Positions 11,164 to 22,333 of a stretch of DNA of 64,000 nt are shown here, piece by piece; positions within the stretch are counted from its first letter, which is position 1, and every line of letters begins with the position of its first letter. Below the pieces are notes generated by a model. That model did not search any database. It saw only the letters and a list, made by a program, of their open reading frames with translations, and had not been told where the DNA came from. The position numbers and the translations under genes were made by a program. Origin of the DNA: Bryum argenteum (lineage: Eukaryota > Streptophyta > Bryopsida > Bryales > Bryaceae); the NCBI GenBank assembly GCA_037043015.1, contig CM073321.1:22751001-22815000 (forward strand), written 5' to 3'.

Positions 11164-12327
11164 ATGGGCAAGAAGAAGACCATTGAGGGTGATGAGCCCG
11201 GAGCTTCCAAGCGGCCACGCACGAGGGGGAACAAAGACCCCGATCCTACAAGTGAGGCTCATTCTCATGACTCCAATGAGCAAGTTGCCACTAGTGAGGG
11301 CAATGAGCAAATGGAATTGTCACTTCAAGAGGAGCCCTTGGGTGAAGAGGAGCGCTCTAGGTCGAGACGCCTAGAGTCTTCCCAAGGGGTGGAAAGACAA
11401 GATCCTCAATTGGCTTTCCAAATGAGAATGCTTGAGTTCATGGACTCCGTGAATCAAGAGCTCAAGCGTGGGAAGGAAGAAAGGGATCGCCAAGAGAGGT
11501 TGATTGAACACCTCATGATGCAAGGGTCCCGACCTTCATCTTCCACCAAAAAGTTGGCTAAGGTAAACATGCCAAGCACCTTCTCGGGACTTGGTAAGGC
11601 AAGGAAGGTGAAGGAATTCCTTCTTGAGATGGATAACTACTATGATGTCCAAAAGCCGGATGAGGAGGACAAGGTTTCCATTGCGGTGACATTTCTCAAG
11701 GATCATGCTCTTCAATGGTGGACAAGCAAAAAGGAGCAAGAGCCGGAGTTGGTGGCAAACTTGACTTGGGGTGGCTTCAAAGACTTGTTGAGTGAACGCT
11801 TCACACCAGAGTATCAGGAGTTGAGGGAAGGCATGAACTTGGTGCAAATGAGGCACACTGGGTCTCTCAAGGCCTATGTACGTGACTTCAATGCCCAAAT
11901 GAATGCCACACCCAAGATGGATGAGTTCTCTAAGAAGTGCATCTTCTTGGGTGGGCTTCAAAAGTGGGTGGTGGATGCCTTGTTCAAGTTCCCAAAACTT
12001 CTCGAGGATGTGGCGGGCATCATCAAGATTGTTGAAAGGATTGAGGCTGATGGACCCGAGAGGAAGTCAAGTGGCCCCTCTCAACAAAGTGGATCAAATA
12101 GGAATGCGGCTCGAGGCAAAGAGCGCAAGAAGTTTGGCTTTGGCAACAAACACAAGGGACAAGTGGATGGTGGAGCCTCTAACAAAAAGGAACACCAAGG
12201 GGGAAAGCCATCGAAAGGGGGAGACAAAGGTGATGACACCAAGGCCAAGAGGTGCCATGGTTGTGGCAAGATTGGCCACTTCGTTGCGGAGTGCCCCGAC
12301 AAGAAGGGGCAACGCACTCCTTCATGA
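11164..12327 (+). CDS. gag: F1-2 Gag, intact 387 aa, ends just after the splice-like junction
   Basis: Start ATG 11164. The N-terminal 100 residues are acidic and low-complexity. They are followed by a Glu/Arg-rich helix (near residues 110-140) and the conserved gag core ([22 protein letters not shown]). The CCHC knuckle [14 protein letters not shown] is at residues 364-377 (12253-12294). After PDKK the protein ends GQRTPS-stop. This tail exists only because the 151-nt interval is missing: in copies that keep it, the frame runs on towards the protease. Gag would form the particle and bind RNA through the knuckle. It is the only complete F1 Gag in the window. Confidence 0.85.
   Translation: MGKKKTIEGDEPGASKRPRTRGNKDPDPTSEAHSHDSNEQVATSEGNEQMELSLQEEPLGEEERSRSRRLESSQGVERQDPQLAFQMRMLEFMDSVNQELKRGKEERDRQERLIEHLMMQGSRPSSSTKKLAKVNMPSTFSGLGKARKVKEFLLEMDNYYDVQKPDEEDKVSIAVTFLKDHALQWWTSKKEQEPELVANLTWGGFKDLLSERFTPEYQELREGMNLVQMRHTGSLKAYVRDFNAQMNATPKMDEFSKKCIFLGGLQKWVVDALFKFPKLLEDVAGIIKIVERIEADGPERKSSGPSQQSGSNRNAARGKERKKFGFGNKHKGQVDGGASNKKEHQGGKPSKGGDKGDDTKAKRCHGCGKIGHFVAECPDKKGQRTPS
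12306..12307 (+). other. Exon-exon-like junction replacing 151 nt
   Basis: GACAAGAAG is joined directly to GGGCAACG. F1-4 has 151 nt here (41367-41517), starting GTGAGT. The same 151-nt interval is missing from F2-2 and F2-3 relative to F2-1. The protease DT of DTG is lost with it. Confidence 0.75.
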
Positions 12328-15300
12328 GTCCCAAACTAGCAAGGGAGTTGGGCTTGCCACTGCAAAAGGCAAGCAAGCCCATCAATGTGCGTTTTGCAAA
12401 GGGCGAACCGCACAAGACGGAGGAAGTGGCGTTGCAAGTGACCTTGAAGTGTGGGACATTGGAGTTTGTTGAGAATTTCACATTATGTGAGATGGATGAG
12501 GTAGACCTCATCTTAGGGGATACCTTCTTTGAGGCGCACACAGTGGATGTGAGGCGCAAGCCAGCACGGTTAGTGGTGCGTCGTGATGGCAAGGAGTTAG
12601 TGTTGAAGTTAACTCGTGGCCCTTCAATAGCGGGGGGCAAATTAAACTTGGTCTCTTTAGACCAAATGTTGGAACATCAATTTGTGGTGATGGCTCGTGA
12701 AGAGCAACCTGGGCATGAGGGGAAGGGGGTGCAACAACCACTTCCCAAAGAAATTCAAGAGGTGTTGGCCAAGTACAAGGATGTGCTTACCAATGAGTTA
12801 CCCAAAGAGCTAACCCCAAGAAGAGAAGTGGATCACAAGATCGAGGTGCTACCTGGAACTGAGCCACCTTCTAAGGCACCTTATCGGTTAAACCAAAAAG
12901 AGTTGATGGAGCTAAAGAAGCAACTAAACGACTTGTTGGAAAGAGGTTATGTGAGACCAAGCAAGTCACCATATGGTGCACCGGTCCTCTTTGTGGACAA
13001 GAAGGATGGCAAGCTTAGGATGTGCATTGATTATAGGGCCTTGAATAAGGTGACCATCAAGAACAACTACCCTTTGCCTCGAATTGATGATCTCTTTGAT
13101 AGATTGGCGGGAGCTAAGTACTTTAGTCGCATAGACTTGAAGTCGGGTTACTACCAAATCCGCATTGCGGATGCGGATGTAGAAAAGACCGCGTGCCGCA
13201 CAAGGTATGGGTCTTATGAGTTCCTTGTGATGCCCTTTGGGTTGTGCAATGCACCCTCAACATTCACAACCCTTATGAACACCATCTTTCGAGAGGAAAT
13301 GGATGACTTTGTGATTGTCTACATCGATGACATCTTGGTGTTTTCCAAGACGGCCGAGGAACATGCAAGGCACCTTGAGGCGATACTCATGAAGCTTAGA
13401 GACAACAAGCTTTATGCTAATGGGGAAAAGAGTGAGTTTGCACAACTTGAGATGGAGTTCTTGGGCCATGTGGTTACCGGAGATGGAATCAAGCCGGACA
13501 TGAAGAAGGTGAAGGCAATTCAAGAGTGGAAGCGGCCTTCTACACAAAAGGGACTTAGGTCATTCCTTGGCCTAGCAAACTACTATCGCCGCTTCATACG
13601 CAACTTCTCTAAGATTGCCAAGCCTTTGTCCGACTTGTTGAAAAAAGGGGTGAACCAAGTATGGGATGAATTTTGCTACCAAGCCTTTGAGGAACTCAAG
13701 AACAAGTTGTCATCTCCACCAGTGTTGAAGTTCCCTGAGTTTGATAAGCCCTTTGAGGTCCACACGGATGCAAGTGACTTTGCCATTGGAGGCGTCTTGA
13801 TGCAAGATGGTAGGCCAATTGCCTATGAGAGCAAGAAGTTGGATGGGTGTCAAATGAGATGGCCAACTCACGAGAAGGAGCTCTTTGCGGTGGTGCATTG
13901 TTTGAAGACATGGCAACATTACTTGGGGTTGCACAAGACTAAGGTCTACACCGATAATGTGTCTTTGAAGTATTTTGAGACACAAGCACAAATGAGTGCC
14001 AAACAATTGAGGTGGCATGATACCTTGGCGCTCATGAATGTGGACTTGATCCACAAACCGGGCCGTGACAATGTGGTGCCGGATGCGCTAAGTAGAAAGG
14101 AAGAGTTTCATGCCATGAGCACCACCCAAGTCTTGCGGCTCATGTATAAGGGTGAAGGCAATTGGGAACGGCGGATAAGAGAGGGGTACATGAAGGACCC
14201 CGAGGCACAACAAATGCTTGGTGATCTTAGGAAGGGCAAGAAGCTCAAGGAGATCAAGTTGGTGAATGGATTGCTCAAGTATAAGCAAAGTAGGGTGTAT
14301 GTTCCTCAAGGCAAGCTTAGATTGTTGGTTTTGAAGGAGGAACATGATAGTCCCATAGCCGGCCATAGGGGAGAAAAGGCTACCATTGCAACGGTGTCAA
14401 GGAGGTACTATTGGCCGGGGATGAAAGATGACATAACCCACTTTGTGAAGACTTGTGTGAAGTGCCAACTTAACCGGCTTCATATCAAAAGCAAGCGGGC
14501 TTGTTGCAACCATTGCCAATTCCGCCGGGTCCTTGGCATAGTGTGTCTATGGACTTCATCACAAGCCTTCCCGAGTCGCAAGGGTATGATGCCATCTTAG
14601 TGATGGTGGATCGGTTTAGCAAGTTGGCTCATATGGTGCCAACTAGAGGAACTACAAATCGCGCTTGAGACCGCCAAGATCTTTCTCGATGCATGGTGGA
14701 AGCATCACGGGTTGCCAAGAGTGATTGTGTCGATCGAGACCCAAAGTTCACAAGTGCATTTTGGAGACACTTCTTTAGGAAGGTGGGAACCAAGTTGACA
14801 TTTAGCACTCGCCTTTCATCCCCAAACAGACGGGCAAACCGAAAGGGTGAATGGGGTCTTGAACCAATACTTGAGGAACTTTGTGAGTGCGGACCAACGT
14901 GATTGGGTAGACTATGTGGGGTTGGCGGAGTTCGATTTACAATGCGGCCACACACTCGGCGACTAAGGAGTCACCTTTCAAAGTGGCCTATGGAGTGGAG
15001 CCACTCCAACCTGCCGACTTAGCTCTCGAGGGGGCACATTCAACACCGAGTTCAACCAAGATGGTGAAGACTTGGCCAAGAAGCGGGAACATATGTTGGA
15101 AAAAACCAAGTTGTTGTTGGAGAAGGCAAGAAGGCGCTATGAGAAGCAAGTCAATGCCGGAAGACGTGAAGTGGAGTATGAGGTGGGACAAAAGGTGTTG
15201 TTGAATGTGAAGAACTTCACCATGCCCGAAGGCCTCACTCCAAAGTTCATGTCCAAGTTTGCGGGTCCGTTTCCCATTGTGGAACGGGTGTTCAAAGATG

Positions 15301-15636
15301 TGTATAAGTTGGAGCTACCACCCGAGATCAAAGTGCATCCAACATTCCATGTTTCATTGTTAAAGTCATTCAAGGAGGATACCTTGTGGCGGATCGCAAG
15401 CAAGTGATTCGGCCACCACCGAGTTGGTTGGACAACATTTTGGAATATGAGGTAGAGGCCATCCTCAAGAGTAGGAATCTCAAAAACAAGAGCAAGGAAT
15501 ACCTTGTGAAGTGGCGAGGATACCACGAGAAAGAAGCAACGTGGGTGGCGGCAAAGGACACATGGTGAATGCTAAGGAGGTGGTGGAGAACTTTGAGAAG
15601 CATAGGAGCTCCAACAAGAAGCAACGTAGGCATTGA
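12307..15636 (+). pseudogene. pol: F1-2 pol (protease remnant to chromodomain), frameshifted
   Basis: One frame stays open from the protease remnant (GATHSFMSP, catalytic Asp missing) to 14600. It covers RT with YIDD, RNase H ([21 protein letters not shown]) and the integrase zinc finger. A lost G near 14478 breaks the frame (an error shared with F1-3 and F1-4). Further indels scatter the integrase core (14600-15060). The GPY/F module is open at 15072-15407. A lost C at about 15388 and a 2-bp insertion at about 15560 break the chromodomain (EYLVKWRGYHEKEATWV). The stop is at 15634-15636. Confidence 0.88.
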
Positions 15637-16422
15637 TGAGGACATCAATCTCCGTAGTGGGGGAGGATGACTTGTAGCTTGGGCGTAGATCCACAACACT
15701 TGTACTTGTTCTTTGGATTTGGCAATAAAGTTTGGCTTTGGTGTGTGCAAAGAGAAGAGTATGAGATGGAGTCCTAGTCTTGTACTTGTGCTAAGTTGGT
15801 GGAAGAGGGGGAATAGAGATGTGAAACCGAGTTGGGAAGGCCGAGTAATGGGGACCAAGGCTAGGAGAAAGAGTGGATAAAACCATGAAGTCCCTTGGCC
15901 TTGGGCTTGTCCGGGCGGGGACAAGGTAATGGCGCGTGCTCATAAAAGCGCCACTCCCACAAACTAGTGCAAGCTAGTGCATGGGAGTCATGAACCCATG
16001 CCTTGAAAGAGATAGTGGGATCCGAGTTGGGCGGAACTTGGCATTACCCCCGTGCGATCGAGTCGTGGTGTAAAAGCCATCTTGGGTTTGCAACCAAGAC
16101 AACTTGGTGGAAGCATTGAGGTCCAGCCTAGTAGTCAAGGAAGAAGTGTTAGGCTAGTGGAGCCTAACTTGGAGAGCCAAGGTAAGGGCAATCCAAGAGG
16201 GTCTCAAAGTAGGTGGGTCTAGAGTAATTTAGTTGCCTTGGAAGAGGTCCAGGGTACTAAACGGACCACCTAGTGACGACACCTTTGAGACTATGCCAAA
16301 GTTTGAGAGTGCATTGTGGGGGTCGCGCCCTGGTGAAACACAATGCTGCACCAATGGGGATGGCAACCCAAGAGTTGGTGTGACCGACTACAAGTATAGT
16401 CGATGAGGGCATCGACTCCATT
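15637..16422 (+). other. F1-2 3' non-coding region
   Basis: It is homologous to 5725-6510 and holds no gene. Confidence 0.8.
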
Positions 16423-16435
16423 AGGTGGGGGTGAG
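16423..16435 (+). other. Polypurine tract of F1-2
   Basis: AGGTGGGGGTGAG directly precedes the 3' LTR. Confidence 0.85.
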
Positions 16436-17726
16436 TGTCGCGCACCTCTCCTTGAGGAGTGCCCGCAACACCAAGGGCCCAAGGGGGACACCGGAGTGAC
16501 GCCCGGGCCTTGGGGTGCCAAGGTGAAGGGAACCTAAGTGGGCCTAGTGTGGGAGAGGACCCCGGGCGTTGGAGACGCCTCTCACCCACGGAGACTAGGA
16601 GCCACGAGGGAATGGACATGAGATTATGGAAGCTCATGTTGCCACGATTCCGGGATGCTAAGGAGCACCTCATTTGGAGGTGTGAGCTAAAAGTTATGGG
16701 AGTTGGAAGATTGTGGGACTAAAGGGAGTGCTGTCCAGGGACAGTGCTGGACTGGGAAGCTGGCCCGGGACTCCCGAATCTTCAGAGGGGCATAACTCCC
16801 TCAATACTTGTCGGAATGAGGCAAGTAAGGTGTCTATCGGCATCTGCTTGACGAGTAGATGTCGATAGAGTGGTCGCTCGTCGCGTTTGGATGCGGGACG
16901 AGGTAGATACGAGCCCTGGAAGGTTCGGGAAGTCTCCGGGGCCTTCCAGCGGCTAAGGCATTGGGAGATTGGGTGGTCTTCCAAAACTAAGAGGTGTGAG
17001 GGTCCAGCCCTTCACCTAGGACCAGGGGCTGCCGAATCCCACAGAGTATACTATGGGGAGGGCTGGTCTCCTCCCCACTCCCATGGTGCCTTGGTGGTGA
17101 CCAAGGTGGGAGTCCCAGTGGTGTGGCTAGTGTTGGGGCCTCACCATGGGGACTCCCAAGCCAAGTGAGTCCCAATGGGTGGAGCTAGTGTTGGGGCTCC
17201 ACCATGGGGACTCAAAGTGCAAAATGAGGCACGGTGGGTGGAGCTAGTGTTGGGGCTTCACCACGGTGGCTCATAAGGACAAGGTGAGTCCCGGTGGGGG
17301 AGCTAGTGTTGGGGCTTCACCACGGGGACTCATATAGGCAAAATGAGGACCATGAGTGCTACCGATGTGGGGTGGTGTCTCACCGCCGGCGTTGTGATTA
17401 CTTGGTGGCCTTGGGGTCACCATGGTGGTCATGGGCGGTGGTGAGGAGACACCACCAAGTGCGGTTAGGCCGCGTGGTATGGGAGTGCCACCAAGTTGGG
17501 CCTTGGACATAAGTGGAAGTCCGCACCTAACCATTGGCTACCTACGAAGGTGTTGAGTCCCGGTTGCATGAGTAGGAGGGATTGATAACCAAGCGGTGAG
17601 CTTGGTGGTTGGTATGGAGAGCTAACTTTGTGCATGTGGGGGATGTGCAGAGTTAGCGCTCGTGACACTTGCTAGATTTGGGAAAAAGTTGGTGTAAGCT
17701 AAGGTGAGCTAGCAAGGGTTGCGACA
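16436..17726 (+). repeat. F1-2 3' LTR (1291 bp)
   Basis: It runs from TGTCGC to GCGACA and is followed by the TSD copy GGATG. Confidence 0.95.
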
Positions 17727-17988
17727 GGATGAGAATCCGGTGGACGGTGTCACGGGAAAAGAGGCAGGACTCCCCGAGCAGGTTGAGGAGGTAGTACCTC
17801 ACCCGGAGGCCCAAGTCAACGAGGTGGGAGATCCGGGCGAACGGGACCAGCAGAATGAACCCGTGGCCCCTCAGGAACAGCAAGAGGAGCCCGTGGTCCC
17901 TCAGGAAGAAGTGGAAGCCCAACCCGTGCCCCCTCCATCGAAGTTGAAGGCACTCCGGGACAGGTGGAAGAGCCGGAGGACACAGTAA

Positions 17989-19316
17989 AACCCGAGGTTT
18001 TACATCGACACTCGGGTCGATCAAAGAGGCAGGTTCCCCTCCCCGCGAGTGGAAAGGCACTCCCAGGAGGAATACCCCCGCCGCCAGACCCCTCGAGCCG
18101 CCCCACGCCGCCGGAAGAAGATATTAATTAGTAAATTAGTTAGGTTAGAGGTAGCTAGAAATAGTAGATGCCCTTTTGGCCACTCACCCGGGAATCTCGG
18201 AGGCCCGGAATTCGGATCGATAGGGTTTCCGGGAAATCCGAACCCTTCAGTACTTACCGAAGACTCTGCGGAGTCCTTCGGGTCATTTCTCGATCCACCT
18301 CTGTGAGTAAAGGTTCAATTTGCATCTGAAACCTTGCGTCCTTGCTGTGCATGTGTGAGTGATTTGCTTGGTATTTTGTGTAAAGTGAGGATTGAAAACC
18401 GGTTGTGGGTACATGAAGTCTCTTGTTGGTCTGGTAGTTACGAGTCTGAGATATCCGAGGAGGGGATAGCCGGAGGAGTAACGCCGTCAGTAAGAGGTCC
18501 CAGTGAGAGGAGTCCGAGCGTCCTGGAGGTGTTTAGCGAGTGCCAAGGGGGGTTGTGATTCCAACCGGACTGGACAGAGGAGTTGGGATTGGCGAGTAAA
18601 GCCACCCTGCATAACCACCCCCCGGATGGGATATTCGGGTGAGGAAAGTCCACGACGGGAGTTGCACGTAACCCCGGGTGCCAGCTAACCCCCAGTATAC
18701 GTTAGTAGAAATCTCGTGGGCAGGGTAGTGGGATGCTACTCACTGCAGACCGGATCACAAGTTGTGTCGCCCAGAGAGAAGGAGAGAACCGGACAGCTGC
18801 CGGTGTGACCTACCGTTTAAACAAATCACCCGACGGTAGCGACAGTTGTAAGGGAGGAACCTCGGGTAGAGAGAGAGAGAGAAGGATACGAGTATAGGTG
18901 AAACTCCAGTCACCCTAATCAACCGGAGGAGAGTGCCCATTCCGTGCTTTGTTAAAAACTTACAGGGAGAACCCCTCCGAGGACTTACGGAGGTTAAATT
19001 AAATCATCACTCACTAACATGCCCTAACCGGTCAAAGTAATAGTTTAGTTGGGAGAGCAACCGGATCAGAATCAACCGGTCACCCTTGGGTTTTGGGTTA
19101 AGGAACCAGTCAGGTCTAAACTCTTGCGTTCCCTGATCCGGTACACTAGAACGTGTTGGTCGTTGTAGCGTCAACCCGGTGATCAATCCGGATTTCGTCT
19201 TGTCTTCACACTTCACAGAATCTCCGTGGAACGTTACCCGGAAGGTGGACCATCTTGCTAGGTTGTAAGGGTAAATTGAGTTAATTTTGGTCTCCTCGGT
19301 TCGGTAACTCACGACA
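17989..19316 (+). other. F3-B LTR 3' portion, non-coding
   Basis: About 1.3 kb with no convincing gene. It holds a (GA)n run at about 18870-18890 and a U5-like motif ACTTCACAGAATCTCC near 19210, about 100 bp before the LTR end. The motif also occurs in F3-C (reverse, near 22425) and at about 52290. Confidence 0.6.
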
Positions 19317-19321
19317 TGTTT

Positions 19322-19636
19322 CCGGCCGCACAACCCTACTCCGTTGTTTACGGTCAGGCCGTAAACAGCTCTCCAGTGCTCGGCCGTCCAGGAAGCCGGC
19401 TTCCCTCTAACCGTCCCCTCGAACGGGTTTGGCGCGCCGACCTTGATCTCGCGCACCATCTCCGCGTCGCGCAAACCCCAGGGCGTATCCAGCAGGCCGG
19501 CTAACCCCATCCTCTCGAGGTCTTCCGTCAAGGACTTCTTCTCATTCTCCTCGATCGGAATACACGGCGACACGAGCTTGATGGAAATCTTCAGCTCGTC
19601 TTGCTCCTGAGCGGAAGTGGACGCCGTTCCTGCCAT
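19322..19636 (-). pseudogene. ORF encoded inside the F3-A LTR, N-terminal part
   Basis: Minus-strand ORF from ATG 19636, downstream of the LTR TATA. Without F3-B it stays open for at least 155 codons, into 8776-8625. It reads as real protein: EDLERMGLAG, DTPWGLRD, WTAEHWRAVYGL, CGRKH, then FHGDP and GYSIEDCRNPRERA. F3-B carries a relic of the same ORF at a similar LTR position, so it is a family feature. Function and family are unknown to me; it could be an accessory protein or a displaced Gag-like ORF. Confidence 0.6.
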
Positions 19637-19798
19637 CGGAAAGAAGTGCGCAAGGAAATAGAGAGTCGTCGGGCTGAGATCGGCCAGTGGTCCGGACCGC
19701 AGCTAAGGACGGAAAGCAGGAAGACGGAGGGCAGGAGCGCAAGATGACAAGGGGCGCAGAAAACGAGGAGGCAGGTGACGACAAGGGCGGACGGGTTG

Positions 19799-19807
19799 CC
19801 TTATATC
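19799..19807 (-). promoter_or_regulatory. TATA-like box in the F3-A LTR
   Basis: GATATAAGG on the minus strand, about 370 bp into the LTR and upstream of the LTR ORF start at 19636. The position fits a U3 promoter. Confidence 0.5.
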
Positions 19808-20174
19808 GAGGGGGCCGGAGTTAAGTCCGACCATCATGACATGGTCCGCCGCCATCATTGTCCTCCCCGTACGGAGTCGCCTTCTAGATTTCTCGCCATT
19901 ATTAAATTCTTCGCCACTCCGTCCTTCATCTACCATGATAACTCCTAATCCGTCCTCTTACAGCACGTCCTAGCCGTACGGGGACAGAGTACGGATTGGC
20001 AAATCCGTCCTACTTAACACAAACTAGAGTTTAACTAATTCCTTTATTTGTAAAAACGTAATTGCCTTATACTATACGGCTTAGCAAATGCATAGGTCGG
20101 ATTCTAGACACTATACTTATTCTTAATGCGCATTAGAACATAATGGCCAAAAATCGAAAAAACGGGGTCCGACA

Positions 20175-20187
20175 TTACCCCCTTTTC
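20175..20187 (-). other. Polypurine tract of F3-A
   Basis: The minus strand reads GAAAAGGGGGTAA immediately before TGTCGGACC, so it marks the 3' LTR boundary. Confidence 0.8.
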
Positions 20188-20212
20188 AATTGTGAAGCGT
20201 CCTCGCGAACAC

Positions 20213-20886
20213 TTAGCCGTATTCCGAACTTTCGTCCGAAAAACTTTCTGGGTTGTATTTCTTGACCCTCGATCCGTTCACCCGTGTATCCAGCTGGTTT
20301 CCGGCCAGGTCGGCTAACTGCAACGAGCCGTTTGCGTAGACGTCCTGCACTCGATAAGGACCCATCTACCTTGTGTGAAGTTTGCCCGGAAATTGTTTAT
20401 GGCGGTTGTCATACAACAGTACGAGTCCTCCCGGTCGGATATTGTGGTCGTTTGGAATCCGGCCGTCATGATCCGACTTGCGCTTCGTTTGTACTGCGTA
20501 CGTTTGCTCTAATGCTTCTCTTCAGGCCTCTTCCAGATCCTCAATTGCCAGGAGTCTTGTTTCCGGATTCTCAACTTGGAGGCCGGATCGGGTTGCGAGC
20601 ACCCTGTACGTCTCCACCTCCATTTCTATGCCATGCAACACTTCTTGTCCAAACACGAGAAAATAGGGCGACTTACCAGTCGTCTTTTTCTCGACCGTGT
20701 TGTATGCGTGGACGGCCGAAGGGAGCTTCTGGTCCCAATCCGTCTTGTGAGCGGAAACCATCTTGTTCAACATCTTGCCGACAATGCCGTTTGCACGCTC
20801 CGTAAGGCCGATTGCTCGTGGGTTGTACGGAGTTGTTTTGCGATGCTAGATGTAGTACTTCTCCGTTATGTTTTTGATGACATCGT
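20213..20886 (-). pseudogene. pol: F3-A integrase C-terminal half
   Basis: It continues from 31465 after removal of F2-1. It holds the catalytic-Glu region (IGLTERANG), the Gly-Lys-Ser-Pro-Tyr block (TTGKSPYFLVFGQE) and the C-terminal SH3-like stretch (MGPYRVQDVYANGSLQL). Pol ends at 20213-20215, 25 bp before the polypurine tract. In-frame stops occur near 20845, 20508 and 20370. No chromodomain follows. Confidence 0.82.
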
Positions 20887-22197
20887 TGTCGCGGCCCTAA
20901 TTACTCCCACTCTTTTTCTTCAAGTAAGCCTTACTTGGTAGCGGAATCACGGCTTACTTTATTGGTAGCAACCGGCCACAACTTAGCTAACACTGCACAT
21001 GCCAAGCACACACAATGTTAGCACCATTTCTAGTCAAGGTGTCCAACCCACCTTGACTCCCCCAACTCATTACCCGGAACCCGTAAACCGGAACTCCCAC
21101 AAAACACATGGGCATGCCACTTGGTGGCACGGGGCGGCCTTCCACACATGTCCAAGCTCCCAAGGGTGGCACTACTCACCCCCGGAGCTAACCGCCCTTG
21201 CATATTGTCCAACTCACCACTAGTCCCCTTCCATTCATGTCTTCGGGACATTACCGGAAACCGGCACTACTTTTCACGGGGACTAGTTTGGAGCGGGACA
21301 CTTTTCCAACCCAATGTTTCGGGATGCACACCACAAGCATCCCATAGTGCCCAAGGTGCGGGAGTGAGGCTCCATCCCAAGCCTCACCCCTTAAAGCCAC
21401 CCCGGCTCTCCTCGGCACCATGTGGAAGTGAGGAGGGAGACCACCCCTCCTCATAGTACTCTCTAGAGTCTTCGGTAGGCCCCCCCCTCTTGTGTTGAGG
21501 GGCCTTCCGTGACACACTTTTGTTTTGGAAGACCACCCGTTTTTGCCTTAGCCTCAAAAACGGGCCGTATCTTCTTCTCGGGCTAACTTGTAGCATAGTT
21601 ATCCAAATGGGACGTGCGAGCCCATTTTCGACATCTACTCTTTGAGTAGATGTCGATAGACTCCTCACTTGTCCCAATCGGAGCTTCTATGTGGGAGCTA
21701 TGCTCCTCTGAACATTTGGGAGTCCCGGGAGGCAGCAGTCCCGGAGTCCCGAAGTCCCGATGCTTTGGAGAGCCATATCTCCCAAAGCATTGCTTTGCTC
21801 CTCACGAGCCTTAGCATTTTGGAAAGCTCTTGTCTAGAGCTTTCCAAAGACATGCAACATGCCGCCATCCAAGAAGGACGACATTTTGAGTCCCGAAAGG
21901 TAACACTCCCAAGTCCCGGAGTGTCCCGGAACGCGCTCCAACTTTGGAGAGCCATATCTCATGACTCACAACTCCAAATCGCGCGTTCTTTGGACCTATG
22001 GGTGCGTGCTTAAACAAGGTTTCCAACCATGTAAAGCACACCACCAAGTTCGTCCCGAGCACGACGCCATTGCGTGCTGTTTGCTCGGGACTCCCCTTAG
22101 TCACTTCACCTTGTCTCTTGCCAAGCCCGGGACGTCACTCCCGGGGTCCTCTTGGCTCACCACGGTGTTCGGGCATCCTTTTGAAAGGGATGTGACA
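20887..22197 (-). repeat. F2-1 3' LTR (1311 bp)
   Basis: On the minus strand it runs TGTCACATCCC to GGCCGCGACA. It contains the perfect 13-bp-arm hairpin at 21628-21656. Confidence 0.95.
21628..21656. other. Perfect hairpin in the F2 LTR
   Basis: TCGACATCTACTC, loop TTT, then the exact complement. It is related to the F1 LTR hairpin; the other F2 LTRs keep it with 0-3 changes. Confidence 0.75.
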
Positions 22198-22210
22198 CTC
22201 ACCCCCACCA
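22198..22210 (-). other. Polypurine tract of F2-1
   Basis: The minus strand reads GGTGGGGGTGAG before TGTCACATCC, almost the same as in F1. Confidence 0.85.
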
Positions 22211-22333
22211 AACAGCGTCGATGCCCTCATCGACAATCTCTCTTGTCGGCAGTACCAAGTTCTTGAGGTAGCCTCCTCCTTGGCACTTGCATTGCGTTCC
22301 AGGGTAGCTAGCCCCGCAATGCTCTAAGCATCG

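Larger units (their letters stand above)
9819..17726 (+). mobile_element. F1-2: complete F1 element with TSD GGATG
   Basis: 7908 bp with both LTRs. GGATG is duplicated at 9814-9818 and 17727-17731, so the insertion is intact. It lies within the F3-B ORF. It differs from the other F1 copies by precise absence of the 151-nt gag/protease interval. Gag is intact, pol is frameshifted. Confidence 0.96.
9428..17988 (+). pseudogene. F3-B LTR ORF relic, split by F1-2
   Basis: Coding-like sequence at 9370-9818 continues in the same frame at 17732-17988 once F1-2 is removed. The N-terminal part resembles the F3-A LTR ORF: EEDLLRMGCAG here against TEDLERMGLAG there, then, in a shifted frame, DAPWDLAD against DTPWGLRD. 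The C-terminal part is rich in Glu, Pro, Val and Gln and ends in a basic tail (KLKALRDRWKSRRTQ). Several frame changes show it is dead. I know no family for it. Confidence 0.6.
8777..19316 (+). mobile_element. F3-B solo LTR, 2.63 kb, interrupted by F1-2
   Basis: It starts TGTCGAACCC and ends CTCACGACA. TGTTT is duplicated at 8772-8776 and 19317-19321. Without F1-2 it is about 2.63 kb with no internal domain, so it is a solo LTR left by LTR-LTR recombination. The first bases resemble the starts of F3-A (TGTCGGACCCCG) and F3-C (TGTCAAACCTCA). It contains an ORF relic and a plant U5-type motif near 19210-19235. Confidence 0.87.
19322..20174 (-). repeat. F3-A 3' LTR, first 853 bp
   Basis: It starts (minus strand) TGTCGGACCCCG right after a polypurine tract and continues at 8776-8625. 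A TATA-like GATATAAGG lies at about 19800-19807 on the minus strand. An ORF starts about 165 bp further on. The remainder of the LTR is outside the window. Confidence 0.8.

Noticed and set aside
12252-12306. Start of the long pol ORF at 12252 in F1-2
   Set aside because: This stretch is Gag zinc-knuckle sequence read out of frame. Real pol coding begins at the junction at 12307.
19200-19240. Apparent FHGD-VKC protein similarity between 19.2 kb, 22.4 kb and 8.7 kb
   Set aside because: The first two are the U5-like DNA motif read as protein within LTRs; the third is a real FHGDP in the LTR ORF. The resemblance is coincidental.
18998-19320. Minus-strand ORF 19636-19007 as one continuous gene
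   Set aside because: Below 19322 it is antisense F3-B LTR. The true continuation is at 8776-8625.
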